Assembly: GCA_005503055.1 (NCBI GenBank)
Contig: SCOX01000001.1
Span: 434,001 to 498,000, forward strand
Direction: 5' to 3'
Source: Lysobacteraceae bacterium P
GTDB lineage: Bacteria; Pseudomonadota; Gammaproteobacteria; Xanthomonadales; Xanthomonadaceae
DNA: 64,000 bases
Shown here: positions 17,239 through 25,758 of the stretch, piece by piece
Layout: each line of letters opens with the position of its first letter
Position numbering within the stretch: the stretch's first letter is position 1
The notes under the pieces: generated by a model
What the model saw: the letters and a program-made list of their open reading frames with translations, nothing else
The model's database searches: none
Told to the model about the DNA's origin: nothing
Translations under genes and position numbers: made by a program

Positions 17239-18015
17239 TCAATGCTGGTGGTCGTGACCGTCGTCGGCCGGCTGGGCCACGGGCGCCGGCTTGGGGGCCC
17301 GGACTTCATCTGCTGATGCGGGCGCATGTTCGTGCCGCTTTCCGTCGGCATGGGTGTGCGTCGTGGTGGATGCGGGTGCCTTGTCGTGATCATGCTCGGC
17401 CGCGCCTCCCTCCATCTGTGCGTCACCGGCGCCTGAGTGGTGGTCGTCCTCTCCACCTGCATGAGAATGACCGCCGGTCTCGCCGCCGCCGTGCGAATGG
17501 CCGCCACTGTTTGCCACTAGTGCGGCGTATTGCGCTTTGTCGAGTTTGGGCAACTGCTGCAAGAACGCGGCCATATTCCAAATGTAGTCGTCGGCCATGC
17601 TCTTGCCCCACGCCGGCATTCCGCTGGCCTTGATGCCGTGCTTGATCACCCAGAAGGCTTCAGCGGCGGACACGGTCGTACGGGTCAGGTCCGGCGGCGC
17701 CGGGTACAGGCCTTTACTGAGTTCGGTCGGGCCGACGCCGGGTGACAAGTGACAGCCCGTGCACATGGCGTCGTAATTGCCGGCCCCTTGGCGGATCCGT
17801 GCCGGATCGGCGAGGTCAGCCGGCACCTGCAACTGGCGTGCGCGCGCTGCGATAGACCGCTCGCGAGCGGTTTCCATGAATGTGTGCACCGGCCGCGTAT
17901 GCGGATCGTCGGCGGCAACGTTGTAAGCGCCCGAGTACACCGAAGCGGCCACGCCACCCACGGCGACAACGGCCACAACGGCCATCGCGAGCAAAGTCTT
18001 GCTGATCGAATTCAT
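17239..18015 (-). CDS. Periplasmic c-type cytochrome with His-rich tail
   Basis: The 258-residue protein has a signal or anchor helix (about 7-27) and one class I cytochrome c domain with Cys85-Thr-Gly-Cys88-His89 and a likely Met ligand in KASGMPAWG. A long C-terminal tail from about residue 170 is packed with His (GHSHGGG, GHSHAGGEDDHHSG, HDHDKA, THTHADGKRHEH, DDGHDHQH). The tail resembles metal-chelating regions and is unusual for a cytochrome c. An AGGGGATC ribosome site precedes the ATG at 18015. It may carry electrons to or from the multicopper oxidase while buffering copper. Confidence 0.85.
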   Translation of the reverse strand: MNSISKTLLAMAVVAVVAVGGVAASVYSGAYNVAADDPHTRPVHTFMETARERSIAARARQLQVPADLADPARIRQGAGNYDAMCTGCHLSPGVGPTELSKGLYPAPPDLTRTTVSAAEAFWVIKHGIKASGMPAWGKSMADDYIWNMAAFLQQLPKLDKAQYAALVANSGGHSHGGGETGGHSHAGGEDDHHSGAGDAQMEGGAAEHDHDKAPASTTTHTHADGKRHEHAPASADEVRAPKPAPVAQPADDGHDHQH

Positions 18016-18026
18016 GTGCAGATCCC

Positions 18027-19127
18027 CTAGAACCAAGTACGGAGGCCGACGACGATGCGGGTGTCGTGGACACGCTCAAACTCATCGCGGCGCAGGTCGG
18101 CCGTGTCTCCAAACGCACGCTCGTAAACCACGCCGAGGTACGGCGCAAACTGACGCGTAAACTCGTAGCGCAGTCGCAAGCCCGCTTCGGCGGTGCTCAG
18201 GCCAGCGCCGATGCCGCGTTCGGGGTCGTCTTTGCCAAACAGGTTGATTTCGACCAGCGGCTGCAAGACCAGGCGATTGGTGAGGAGCAACTCGTACTCG
18301 GCTTCAAACCGCGCCGCGGTCTGACCGCGTTCGCCGATATACGCGGTTGCTTCGACCTCGAACTTCATCGGTGCCAAACCTTGCACGCCGATGGCGGCGA
18401 AGGTCTGGGCATCGCCGGGCTGGAAGTCGTGGCGCACGCCAGCCACCAAGTCCCACCAGGTTGCGATGCTGCGGCCGTAAAGCACCTCAAGGTCGGCGGC
18501 TTCGGTATGGCCGTCGCTGCGTTCACCTTCGCTGCGCAGCCAGACGCGGTTGAGATCGGTGCCGAGCCAGCCCTGCCCTTCCCACGCCAGCCCGGTTCCC
18601 GGATCGGCGTCCCACGTTTCCAGCCGGTTGAACAGCACATAGTGCTGCAAGGTGTTGTCGTGAGCAGGGTGACCGCCCGTAGGGCGCACCGCGGCAGCAC
18701 GGTCAGCGTCGCTCACCGGCGGAACTGGCGTGCGCGGCTCGGTCGGCGCATGAGCATCGTGCCCCATTGCTGCATGGTCCATACCCTGACCGACCGTGGC
18801 CGGGTCGGGCTTTCCATGGTCCATTGCAGCATGGTCGACCGTCTGGCCTGACGTCGCCGGCGGCTGGTGCCCCATTGCCGCGTGGTCGACAGGCAGTTCG
18901 TTCCCGCTGTCCGCCGACGCTCCATGCGCGGCGTGCGGATCCGTCGGTGCTGCCGGCTTGGCAACAGATTCTTTCGGCTTCGGCTTCGGCTGCGTCGCTG
19001 CCGGTGGATGGTGCTGCGAGTGGTCGCTTGTCTGAGCCTGGGCTGGTGCGACAGCGAAGAGTGCCTGGCTCAGCGCAGCCATCAACGGTATTGCTCGAAG
19101 CGAGTAGATTGGACGCGTCATCTTCAT
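18027..19127 (-). CDS. copB: Outer-membrane copper resistance protein CopB
   Basis: The 366-residue protein has a signal peptide (ending APAQAQ). A Met/His-rich repeat region at about 30-150 has several VDHAAMGH or MDHAAMGH units that likely bind copper. A C-terminal CopB barrel follows from about 155, with LQHYVLFNRLETWD, WEGQGWLGTDLNRVWLRSEGE and a terminal RIVVGLRTWF. CopB works with CopA in outer-membrane or periplasmic copper resistance. The ATG at 19127 overlaps the copA stop (ATGA, 19124-19127), which decides the start over the longer upstream frame. Confidence 0.92.
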   Translation of the reverse strand: MKMTRPIYSLRAIPLMAALSQALFAVAPAQAQTSDHSQHHPPAATQPKPKPKESVAKPAAPTDPHAAHGASADSGNELPVDHAAMGHQPPATSGQTVDHAAMDHGKPDPATVGQGMDHAAMGHDAHAPTEPRTPVPPVSDADRAAAVRPTGGHPAHDNTLQHYVLFNRLETWDADPGTGLAWEGQGWLGTDLNRVWLRSEGERSDGHTEAADLEVLYGRSIATWWDLVAGVRHDFQPGDAQTFAAIGVQGLAPMKFEVEATAYIGERGQTAARFEAEYELLLTNRLVLQPLVEINLFGKDDPERGIGAGLSTAEAGLRLRYEFTRQFAPYLGVVYERAFGDTADLRRDEFERVHDTRIVVGLRTWF

Positions 19128-21007
19128 TCGTCCACCCTCACTTCGCGCATCATTCCGGCTTCCATGTGATAGAGCAGATGGCAGTGGTACGCCCAACTGC
19201 CGAGGGCGTCAGCGCGCACGCGGTAGCTGCGCTTGCTTCCGGGCGGCATGTCGACGGTGTGCTTGCGCACCAAGAAGTTGCCCTGGTCGTCCTCAACGTC
19301 GCTCCACATGCCGTGCAGGTGGATCGGGTGGGTCATCATCGTGTCGTTCACAAGCACGATGCGCAGACGCTCGCCGTAGTTGAGACGGATGGGTTCGACA
19401 TCAGAGAACTTCTGGCCATTGAAGCCCCACGCGAAGCGCTCCATGTGCCCGGTCAGGTGCAGCTCGATCTCGCGTCCTGGCTCGCGCCCGTCGGGATCGT
19501 CGAACGCACTTCTGAGCATCGCGTAAGTAAGCGCAGTGCGCCCGTTGTCGCGCAGACCATTGCCTGGATCGTCCAGACGGGAAGTCGGTGTCATGGCTTG
19601 GTTGTCAACGAGCGGATTGCGGGTTTCGCTCGCGGGATGGGTTTGCATGCCGCCGTGATCCATGCCGGCCATCGCGCTTTGCGCGGCCGCCATGTCATGC
19701 CCGGCGTGCGGACTCGACGCGGAGGATGTCGCGGATCGCGCTTGGCCATGCGACATGCCGGCCATATTTGCGCCGCAGCCCCCTTCCATCCCCTTGCTAC
19801 CACCGGCCATGTCCATGCCACCGTGGCCCATGCTCCCGTGATCCATGCCCATATCGGCCATGGTCAGGATCGGTCGCGGATCCACCGCAGGCACCGGCGC
19901 CCGCAGGCCTTCGCGTACCGCCAGGGTGCCGCTCACATAGCCGGTGCGCCCGGAGTCCTGGGCAAATATCGTGAAGGCGTCCTGCCCGGAGGGTTCTACG
20001 ATGACGTCGTAGGTTTCGGCGACCGCGATGCGGAACTCATCGACCGTCACAGGGTGCACATACTGACCGTCCGCGGCGACCACGGTCATCTTCAATCCAG
20101 GAATGCGGACGTCGAAGTACGTCATCGCCGAGCCGTTGATGAAACGCAGTCGCACCTTCTCCCCTGAGCGGAACAGACCCGTCCAGTTGCCCAGCGCGGT
20201 CGTTCCGTTCATCAAGTAGGTGTAGGTGTGGGCGTTGACATCCGACAGGTCAGTCGGAGTCATCCGCATCTGGCCCCACATCTTTCGATCGGCCAGCGTG
20301 GTCTTCAGGCCGTCCTCACCGACATCGCCGACGAAATCGCCGACCGTGCGTTTGTAGTAGTTGTCGAAGCCCGGCACCTTCTTCAACCGCGAGAACAGGT
20401 GCGCGGGGTTGAGGTCAGTCCAGTCCGATAGCATTACTACGTAGTCGCGGTCGTAGCTGAAGGGCTCGGGCTCGAGTGGATCGATGACCAGTGGCCCGTA
20501 CAATCCGGCCTGTTCCTGAAATCCGGAATGGCTGTGGTACCAGTACGTACCGCCTTGCTGGACGGTGAAGCGATAGTGGTAGGTCTCGCCGCGGTGGATG
20601 CCTGCGAAGCTCAGGCCCGGCACGCCATCCATGTTGGCCGGCAACAGAATGCCGTGCCAATGAATGGAAGTTTCATGGCCGTGGATGGAACCAGCCGGAA
20701 GCGCGTTGGACACACGCAGATTGACTGTGGTGCCCTCCTTCCAACGCAGTAGCGGCGCGGGGATCGAACCATTAACGGTGATCGCGGTGCGCGTCTGACC
20801 AGTGAAGTTCATCGGCGTCTCGCCGATCACCAGGTCGAATTCGGTACCGGACAGCACCTGCGTCTGGCCGGGCGACTTCAGCGCCCAAACGGGTTTGGAC
20901 CATAAGCCGAGACTGGCAGCTGCGCCGCCGAGGGCCAGACCTTGCACAAAGCGCCGCCGCGACGGCGCAAAGCCACCGGCCTCACGGCCAGATGAATTAA
21001 ACGACAT
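19124..21007 (-). CDS. copA: Periplasmic multicopper oxidase CopA
   Basis: The 627-residue protein carries a twin-arginine signal (SRRRFVQGLALGGAAASLGL). The four copper-ligand motifs of multicopper oxidases are visible: HWHG, WYHSHSG, HPIHLHG and HCHLLYHMEAGM. A Met/His-rich insert at about 385-470 (MADMGMDHGSMGHGGMDM, MAGMSHG, MAGMDHGGM) is typical of CopA/PcoA and binds extra copper. The enzyme oxidises Cu(I) to Cu(II) and possibly phenolic chelators in the periplasm. The ATG at 21007 has a TTGGAG ribosome site. Order copL-copA-copB matches Xanthomonas copper operons. It shares its symbol with the ATPase at 12726 but is unrelated to it. Confidence 0.95.
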   Translation of the reverse strand: MSFNSSGREAGGFAPSRRRFVQGLALGGAAASLGLWSKPVWALKSPGQTQVLSGTEFDLVIGETPMNFTGQTRTAITVNGSIPAPLLRWKEGTTVNLRVSNALPAGSIHGHETSIHWHGILLPANMDGVPGLSFAGIHRGETYHYRFTVQQGGTYWYHSHSGFQEQAGLYGPLVIDPLEPEPFSYDRDYVVMLSDWTDLNPAHLFSRLKKVPGFDNYYKRTVGDFVGDVGEDGLKTTLADRKMWGQMRMTPTDLSDVNAHTYTYLMNGTTALGNWTGLFRSGEKVRLRFINGSAMTYFDVRIPGLKMTVVAADGQYVHPVTVDEFRIAVAETYDVIVEPSGQDAFTIFAQDSGRTGYVSGTLAVREGLRAPVPAVDPRPILTMADMGMDHGSMGHGGMDMAGGSKGMEGGCGANMAGMSHGQARSATSSASSPHAGHDMAAAQSAMAGMDHGGMQTHPASETRNPLVDNQAMTPTSRLDDPGNGLRDNGRTALTYAMLRSAFDDPDGREPGREIELHLTGHMERFAWGFNGQKFSDVEPIRLNYGERLRIVLVNDTMMTHPIHLHGMWSDVEDDQGNFLVRKHTVDMPPGSKRSYRVRADALGSWAYHCHLLYHMEAGMMREVRVDE

Positions 21008-21099
21008 GAAAACTCCAAAGCGTCTGCATGCGGCGTACTGCCGCGAGGACGCGCACTCCACGTGCACGTCTGTGGGCGCCTAGCGGCGCGATCAGACAC

Positions 21100-21510
21100 T
21101 TAGCCGATCGGTGGTCGGATCAGGTGCGGCAGAGCGGGCTCGGCATGGCCCAATGACAGCGGTCGAATGCTGTGGGTGTGATGTGCCACGGAGTTGACCA
21201 CGGTCCACACGGGCACCGCGACCTGCGCTGAATGCAGGCAGGCGCAGCGACAGGTGGCAGACTTGCAGCAGTCCGAATGTCGGCTGTGGTCGCCCGCGGG
21301 GGACTTTCCTTTCGTGGCCAATGCGTCCGGTGCAGCCGCTTCGTCATGACATGGCTGAGCATGAACGACCGGCTTCGGTGAAGCGCCGGTTCGTGCCCCC
21401 TGTGAGGCGTGCTGAACGTCCATCTGCACCGACGCCATCGCCGCCGTCACCCCGTTCATCAAGAGGGCGAGACTGAGGACAACGCGCAGCAGGAGCGGCC
21501 AGAGAGGCAT
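21100..21510 (-). CDS. copL: CopL-type leader protein of the copAB operon
   Basis: This 136-residue protein has a signal peptide (LLRVVLSLALLMNGVTAAMA), His/Cys clusters (HAQPCHDE, HSDCCKSATCRCACLH) and a C-terminal LIRPPIG. It sits 92 bases upstream of copA, exactly where copL lies in Xanthomonas, where it is required for copper-induced expression of copAB. It resembles the gene at 7065-7454 in signal, cluster placement and C-terminal tail. It probably senses or binds copper, but whether peptide, mRNA or translation is the regulator cannot be told here. Confidence 0.82.
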   Translation of the reverse strand: MPLWPLLLRVVLSLALLMNGVTAAMASVQMDVQHASQGARTGASPKPVVHAQPCHDEAAAPDALATKGKSPAGDHSRHSDCCKSATCRCACLHSAQVAVPVWTVVNSVAHHTHSIRPLSLGHAEPALPHLIRPPIG

Positions 21511-21603
21511 CCCAATACTCTACCCTGCCCAGCCTGTCCGAGAATATATGTAATGTGAACTCTGAACCAGGTTCAGACTTTGCGAGCGCCGAACTTGTGC
21601 GCT

Positions 21604-21963
21604 CTATTCTTCTGGGGCGCCTGGACTCAGCTTGGCACGCGAAGACTTTACCGCCTCGACCTGCTTGAGAAGGTCCTTCTTCTGGCGGAGGGTCAGGTCA
21701 TTCCATCGCAGCAGCAATGCGGCCAGCAACTCGTCATCGGTATAAAGGAACGCGGGCGGGATGCCCAGCACCTCAGCCAGCTGCTTGGCGGTCTCGAGCT
21801 TGGGCTCATGTTTGCCGCGCTCGTACTGGTTGATTCGGGGAGAGGCCACGGCTGGGTCCAAGCCGGCGAGCACGCCGAGTTGCTTCTGCGACAGGCCGGC
21901 ACGTTCGCGCGCCTGGGCAAGTCGTTGCGCAAAAACCGGGAACTTTGCCGTCCGCTTCGCCAC
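21604..21963 (-). CDS. XRE-family helix-turn-helix regulator
   Basis: This 119-residue protein has an HTH_3 domain at about 10-68 (FAQRLAQARERAGLSQKQLG, INQYERGKHEPKLETAKQLA) and a short C-terminal helical region. The GTG start at 21963 has an AGGGGGCG ribosome site. It lies on the same strand as, and downstream of, the TnsABC genes, and upstream of copL after 93 bases. A perfect dyad at 22017-22031, 54 bases upstream of its start, is a likely autoregulatory operator. It could belong to the transposon or to the host. Confidence 0.85.
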   Translation of the reverse strand: MAKRTAKFPVFAQRLAQARERAGLSQKQLGVLAGLDPAVASPRINQYERGKHEPKLETAKQLAEVLGIPPAFLYTDDELLAALLLRWNDLTLRQKKDLLKQVEAVKSSRAKLSPGAPEE

Positions 21964-22016
21964 TGCCGCCCCCTAAGGAAGCCTTAAGGATGGCGGAAGT
22001 GACCGGCTCTTGGATA

Positions 22017-22031
22017 CTAAGATATTCTTAG
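22017..22031. promoter_or_regulatory. Dyad operator upstream of the XRE gene
   Basis: CTAAGA-TAT-TCTTAG is a perfect 6-3-6 inverted repeat 54 bases upstream of the XRE start, in an AT-rich patch. Cro/CI-type HTH dimers bind such short dyads, so it probably controls this gene. Confidence 0.55.
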
Positions 22032-22126
22032 ATGCCAGGCAACCGCCCCCCAAATGGCCGCGGCCGGCGAAGCCCCCCCGGACTGCAGAGCAGTTCTACT
22101 CTTGGGCGATGGTCACCGTCCCAGAG

Positions 22127-23071
22127 CTATGTCGTCGCCAGTAACGCCTCTTGCTGCTCGAAGATCATGCAGTTGGTCGCAACAATCGCTTCGTCGATAT
22201 CGTCGGGGTCCAAGCCCTGGCCCGCCCGAAGATTTGGAAGGAGGTGCATCAAGATGTAATTCATCAGGGTGGTGAAGCCCTGCATGGTCATCCCCAGACC
22301 GTCCGGCAACCCGCTGTCACTGCGCGCCTTCGCTATTCGCCCATAGATGGTGCCGCAGTCGGAAACGAGCTGATAGCCAGAAGCCCAGGCCTGCGGCGCA
22401 AAGTGCTCAGTAAACGACGGTCCATTGGCGGGGTGGCGAAGATGCTGGTCGTAGCATTCGACTGCAGCCTCAAAGTCGCCGATCCCGATCAGCGGCTGGA
22501 ACGGGTAGGTATCCACCATGAAACGGCCGACGATCTGGCGCTTGCCTTCAGCGATAAAGGTCGACGCGACAGTCTCCAGCTCTGGCTGCCCAACCAGAAT
22601 CCATACGCACCTGATTCGATACAGGCGCCATAGCTCGTTGTGGACGCCGATCAGCAACTTGAACAATGCGTCATCCAAGAGCTGTGCCTCGTCCATGAAG
22701 ATGATCACCTTCCTCTTCTCAGCACGAGAGCCGGCCTCTACCAAGCGTCCGACAAAAAGTTCGCGTCGCTCCTCCGGCCGGCGCTTCTTGGTCGGTCGAT
22801 TCATCGACCTCAACAAATCCCCCCAGAAGGCACCTTCTGATATTCCGCCCTTGTGGAATAGGACCTCGGCCGAGACTACTCCGACAGAGCTTCCAAGCCA
22901 TTTGTAGTGATTCTCGACAAAGTACTCGACGGCGAAACTCTTGCCGATGCGTTGGAGCCCTGGGACCAGTGCACCTACGACATTCGAATTGATCCACCCA
23001 ACACATACGTTGACGAAAGCCTCGAGTGAATTCGTCGGCATGACATAGGTATCGAGCTCCACCGGGTGCAT
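22127..23071 (-). CDS. TnsC/TniB-like AAA transposition ATPase
   Basis: The 314-residue protein has Walker A GLQRIGKS (Gly38-Ser45) and Walker B VIIFMDEAQ (Asp128-Glu129). VGQPELETVASTF and GRFMVDTYPFQPL follow at the sensor region, typical of TniB/TnsC ATPases. TnsC forms filaments on target DNA and links target selection to the transposase. AGGAG lies 8 bases before the ATG at 23071. It starts 12 bases after tnsB. Its length is close to TniB proteins and much shorter than Tn7 TnsC (over 500 residues), so the TnsA/TnsB interaction extensions seem reduced. Confidence 0.85.
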   Translation of the reverse strand: MHPVELDTYVMPTNSLEAFVNVCVGWINSNVVGALVPGLQRIGKSFAVEYFVENHYKWLGSSVGVVSAEVLFHKGGISEGAFWGDLLRSMNRPTKKRRPEERRELFVGRLVEAGSRAEKRKVIIFMDEAQLLDDALFKLLIGVHNELWRLYRIRCVWILVGQPELETVASTFIAEGKRQIVGRFMVDTYPFQPLIGIGDFEAAVECYDQHLRHPANGPSFTEHFAPQAWASGYQLVSDCGTIYGRIAKARSDSGLPDGLGMTMQGFTTLMNYILMHLLPNLRAGQGLDPDDIDEAIVATNCMIFEQQEALLATT

Positions 23072-23083
23072 GTCGAAAGTCTC

Positions 23084-24970
23084 CTATTTGAGCTTTATCC
23101 AATCCTTCTTCGCGACCCGAGACTTGGCATCTCGTTCTTGTCGCAATACCTGAGGATCGGCTATTCGACCCACCTTGACTAGTTGATTGACAGCCGATCT
23201 CCGCTCCATTGCTTCACGCTCGCGCACGTGCCTGAAGGTTTGCACCATGTCGCTTCCTGGTTTGACGACAAGCTTTGTTGCCTTGTTTGCGCGTCGAATG
23301 GTCTGCCGCTGCTCCAGAGTGTGAGGGGTCAGATGCCAAGGAGGCCCGGCCTTCAGGATGCCCAGCGGAAGCTCCTTGCTGCCGCGACGCAAGAAGGCCC
23401 GAATCAAGCGAATGTCACCGTCTACGTCGGCGACAACACGGACCTTCTTACCTATTGAATCCTTCATCTTCCGCAGAACGTCATTTGTGTAACGAGCGTC
23501 CCAGAGCTCTACATAGGGCGGACGTTGTGACTCACCCCCGCCACGGATCGTCTTGATGAACTCAAGGCGCAGCAGCTTCTGCGCGAACTCTGCAGGTTCT
23601 TCAAGACGCCGTAGCGGTGACACGGTCTGCCTATCCCACATCGCGATGTACTCATTGGGACTTCGATTGACCAAAGCGTCATGTGGGTCCGCGTTGTAGT
23701 TCGCCAACATGACGTCGATCACCTGTTCTAGTTCCTCGGATGTCAGTGCATGCTCACCGGCCGCCTTTAAGGCTCCTTCCCGCTCTTCCTTGGGGCCTCT
23801 CGGGTTGAACCCCATTGGCAGCCTGCGAAAACCGTGCGTTTCCAGTGTCTGATTCAGTCGCTCGATAAACGGACGAGCGGTAGGTTGGCGTACGCGGCCG
23901 TAATTAATGGTTGCACCTAGAACCGTCGTGAGCCCCTGCATCGTCACCTTTGCTGTATTGGCTTTCGCTCCGTCGAAGCACACGAGATCGATCAAGCGGC
24001 CACGGGCGCGCGGCACCACGCCCGAGGGAAACCCTGCCCCTTCCTTGTAAAACAAGCTGGGCAGTGTCAGGTCCTTAGGAACCCAGGGAGTTAACGCATG
24101 CACGAACGAGCGCATCACTGAGATTGCGGGATAGTTCGTGCTTCCTAAACGATATGCATAGCCCAGGATCGCGCGACTGGCCCGATCGATCAGAAGTAAA
24201 AGCCAAAGTCGCATCGGGGTCGTATACACCCATTCGCCACCTCGCCCACGCGTCTTGATGACGAAATAGAAATCGCCATTGTGGCCGTCATGCTCGGCTT
24301 CTTCGAAGGGCCTCAACCTCAACGTCCCGGAAGGCTGGCCAGTCAGGGGCTGCGCGATTGTGGCGCCCTCCACTTCCTCCCGACCATTCATTGTCGCATA
24401 GTGCTCCTCTCGTAGTCGTTCGATGAACCTAACGAGTGCGCGCGCCCCCCGGTCATCGGTGTTGAAAGGGTACTGGTTCGGTGCTCGAACCTTGGCGCAC
24501 TTCTTCAGGAAGTCAGCGCGGATTGCCCGGGCGACCGCTGCGGCAGATCTGGTGCCGGAGCTAAGGGCATGCTTCTCGGCGTATCGATACAAGCTCTCAT
24601 TCTCAGCCATGAGCTGCATGAACGCTCCGGCCAACCCCTTTGTCTGTGCCGCGAGTTCCGAATTTATGGGTGAGGTACGCGTGTACGGCATGATCGAGAC
24701 ACCTGGGATCAATGCGTGGAAACCATACATACTCCCGTTCGGACGACTGGAAAGGGCGCGCCGCAGCATCCGGTAGATCTGACTCTTGGAGTAGCCGTAG
24801 TCATTCTTTATCAAGGCAAACGACACGCCATTGAGATAGGCCGTCACAGCCCTCTTTCGGCGGAGATATTCCTCGACGTCACCTTTGGTGATGTCCTTCT
24901 CTCGCGGCCGTTCCCATCGAGCGGTATCACGAAGCTCTGGGGTCATGGCCAGGCGTTCGGCGATGCTCAT
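23084..24970 (-). CDS. TnsB/TniA-like DDE transposase
   Basis: The 628-residue protein has an N-terminal helix-turn-helix region (YGYSKSQIYRMLRRAL, about 58-73) and an RNase-H-like rve domain. The catalytic triad is readable as Asp228 (HDGHNGDFYFV), Asp333 (VCFDGAKANTAK) and Glu370 (RPFIERLNQTLE). A Mu-type C-terminal beta-barrel follows, with DPHDALVNRSPNEY and YVELWDARYTNDVLRKM. TnsB binds the transposon ends and joins 3' ends to target DNA. All three acidic residues are present and the frame is intact, so it may be active. The ATG overlaps the tnsA stop by 4 bases. Confidence 0.9.
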   Translation of the reverse strand: MSIAERLAMTPELRDTARWERPREKDITKGDVEEYLRRKRAVTAYLNGVSFALIKNDYGYSKSQIYRMLRRALSSRPNGSMYGFHALIPGVSIMPYTRTSPINSELAAQTKGLAGAFMQLMAENESLYRYAEKHALSSGTRSAAAVARAIRADFLKKCAKVRAPNQYPFNTDDRGARALVRFIERLREEHYATMNGREEVEGATIAQPLTGQPSGTLRLRPFEEAEHDGHNGDFYFVIKTRGRGGEWVYTTPMRLWLLLLIDRASRAILGYAYRLGSTNYPAISVMRSFVHALTPWVPKDLTLPSLFYKEGAGFPSGVVPRARGRLIDLVCFDGAKANTAKVTMQGLTTVLGATINYGRVRQPTARPFIERLNQTLETHGFRRLPMGFNPRGPKEEREGALKAAGEHALTSEELEQVIDVMLANYNADPHDALVNRSPNEYIAMWDRQTVSPLRRLEEPAEFAQKLLRLEFIKTIRGGGESQRPPYVELWDARYTNDVLRKMKDSIGKKVRVVADVDGDIRLIRAFLRRGSKELPLGILKAGPPWHLTPHTLEQRQTIRRANKATKLVVKPGSDMVQTFRHVREREAMERRSAVNQLVKVGRIADPQVLRQERDAKSRVAKKDWIKLK

Positions 24971-25623
24971 GGCAAGCTCACCACCGTGCTCGAGCCCAAC
25001 AGGTGCTCAGCGAGGTTTGCCTTGATCCGCCCAGCGTGGATGAGCCGAGCGATCTCCGCATTCACGACTCCCTCAAAGCGGGAAGTGAATAGCGTCATCA
25101 ACTCTGACCAGCTGGCCGATCTAACCCGCTCCAGATGTGCCACTAAGTCCTGCGCCAGTCGTTCGTCCGACGGTTGATCGAATGCAACGAACGGCTGTAG
25201 TTGCTTGAGGTTTCGTAGATAGGTAGTTCGACTGCGCATATCAGTCGCCTGCCATACTTCACACTTCAACGCAGAGGACTCGATTGACCGCTCGAGTAGG
25301 GACAGGGGGTACGCCTTATCGCGACCGAGAGCAGCGTCGTAAAGCGCAACGCCGGATTGTTGACCGGAGCGCCGACGAAGCCAGAAGTCGAGGGAACGCC
25401 CCTTTCCCGCAAGCGGAAGAAGCTGGATGTCGATTGGCGGCCGCTCGCAGAACCACGTTACGTCTGGGTCAAACTCGACCAAAAGCCAGGCGTCGTATTG
25501 GCTAGGGCCAATGAGTCGGACGCGCCGTCCTGCCTTGCGTGACCAAGCCACGAAGACATTCGAACGCCGGAATTCGGCGTCGCTAATCTTCCGCGGCTTG
25601 AACAGCGGCTTGCCTTCGACCAT
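24967..25623 (-). CDS. TnsA-like endonuclease subunit with altered active site
   Basis: This 218-residue protein matches the TnsA N-terminal pattern in outline: SQYDAWLLVEFDPDVTWFCE corresponds to the usual SxxE..ll..lefdp.V..f..QP, followed by SLDFWLRR for the Asp of the PD motif. Asp44 stands where the catalytic Glu is expected, Asp79 is kept, and the usual ExK motif reads VALYDAAL with no Lys. TnsA normally cuts the 5' strands so that transposition is cut-and-paste. With this motif it may be inactive or a divergent subfamily. The start ATG at 25623 is preceded by GGGG. It is coupled to tnsB by ATGA. Confidence 0.65.
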   Translation of the reverse strand: MVEGKPLFKPRKISDAEFRRSNVFVAWSRKAGRRVRLIGPSQYDAWLLVEFDPDVTWFCERPPIDIQLLPLAGKGRSLDFWLRRRSGQQSGVALYDAALGRDKAYPLSLLERSIESSALKCEVWQATDMRSRTTYLRNLKQLQPFVAFDQPSDERLAQDLVAHLERVRSASWSELMTLFTSRFEGVVNAEIARLIHAGRIKANLAEHLLGSSTVVSLP

Positions 25624-25662
25624 GAGCGATCCCCAGCCCAGACCCGCAGAAAGGGATACAGA

Positions 25663-25758
25663 GTTATGTCCGGCTCGTCAACTGCAAGAGCGTGTACCGT
25701 GTTTTATAAGCCTCTGTTTTCTTTAGACTTTCGCGGTAGCGTGGTTATGGAACCGGAC
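25663..25758. repeat. Candidate transposon end with related CCGG repeats
   Basis: GTTATGTCCGG begins at 25663 and GTTATGGAACCGGACA at 25743-25758, so GTTATG and CCGG recur 80 bases apart, and TGTCCGG/CCGGACA form an inverted pair. The block lies just outside the tnsA start. Read on the minus strand from 25758 it begins TGTCCGGTTCC, like the TGT-starting ends of Tn7-like elements. No matching distal end or target duplication was found, so this is tentative. Confidence 0.3.

Larger units (their letters stand above)
22127..25623 (-). mobile_element. Tn7-like TnsA-TnsB-TnsC transposition module
   Basis: Three adjacent minus-strand genes encode a TnsA-like endonuclease, a DDE transposase of TnsB/Mu type and an AAA ATPase of TnsC/TniB type. 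tnsA and tnsB overlap by 4 bases. The stretch is visibly less GC-rich than the copper island and the autotransporter on either side, which suggests acquisition. No TniQ/TnsD, TnsE, resolvase or CRISPR gene is present in the window. In Tn7-like elements the end next to tnsA is close to its start and cargo lies beyond tnsC; on that model cargo would extend to lower coordinates, toward the copper island. The element ends were not identified with confidence. Confidence 0.75.

Noticed and set aside
21535-21558. TGTCCGAGAATATATG after the copL start as the left transposon end
   Set aside because: It shares only TGTCCG with the candidate right end, has no repeats and no matching 5-bp target duplication.
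22127-25623. CRISPR-associated transposon
   Set aside because: No cas genes, TniQ or repeat-spacer array is seen in the window.
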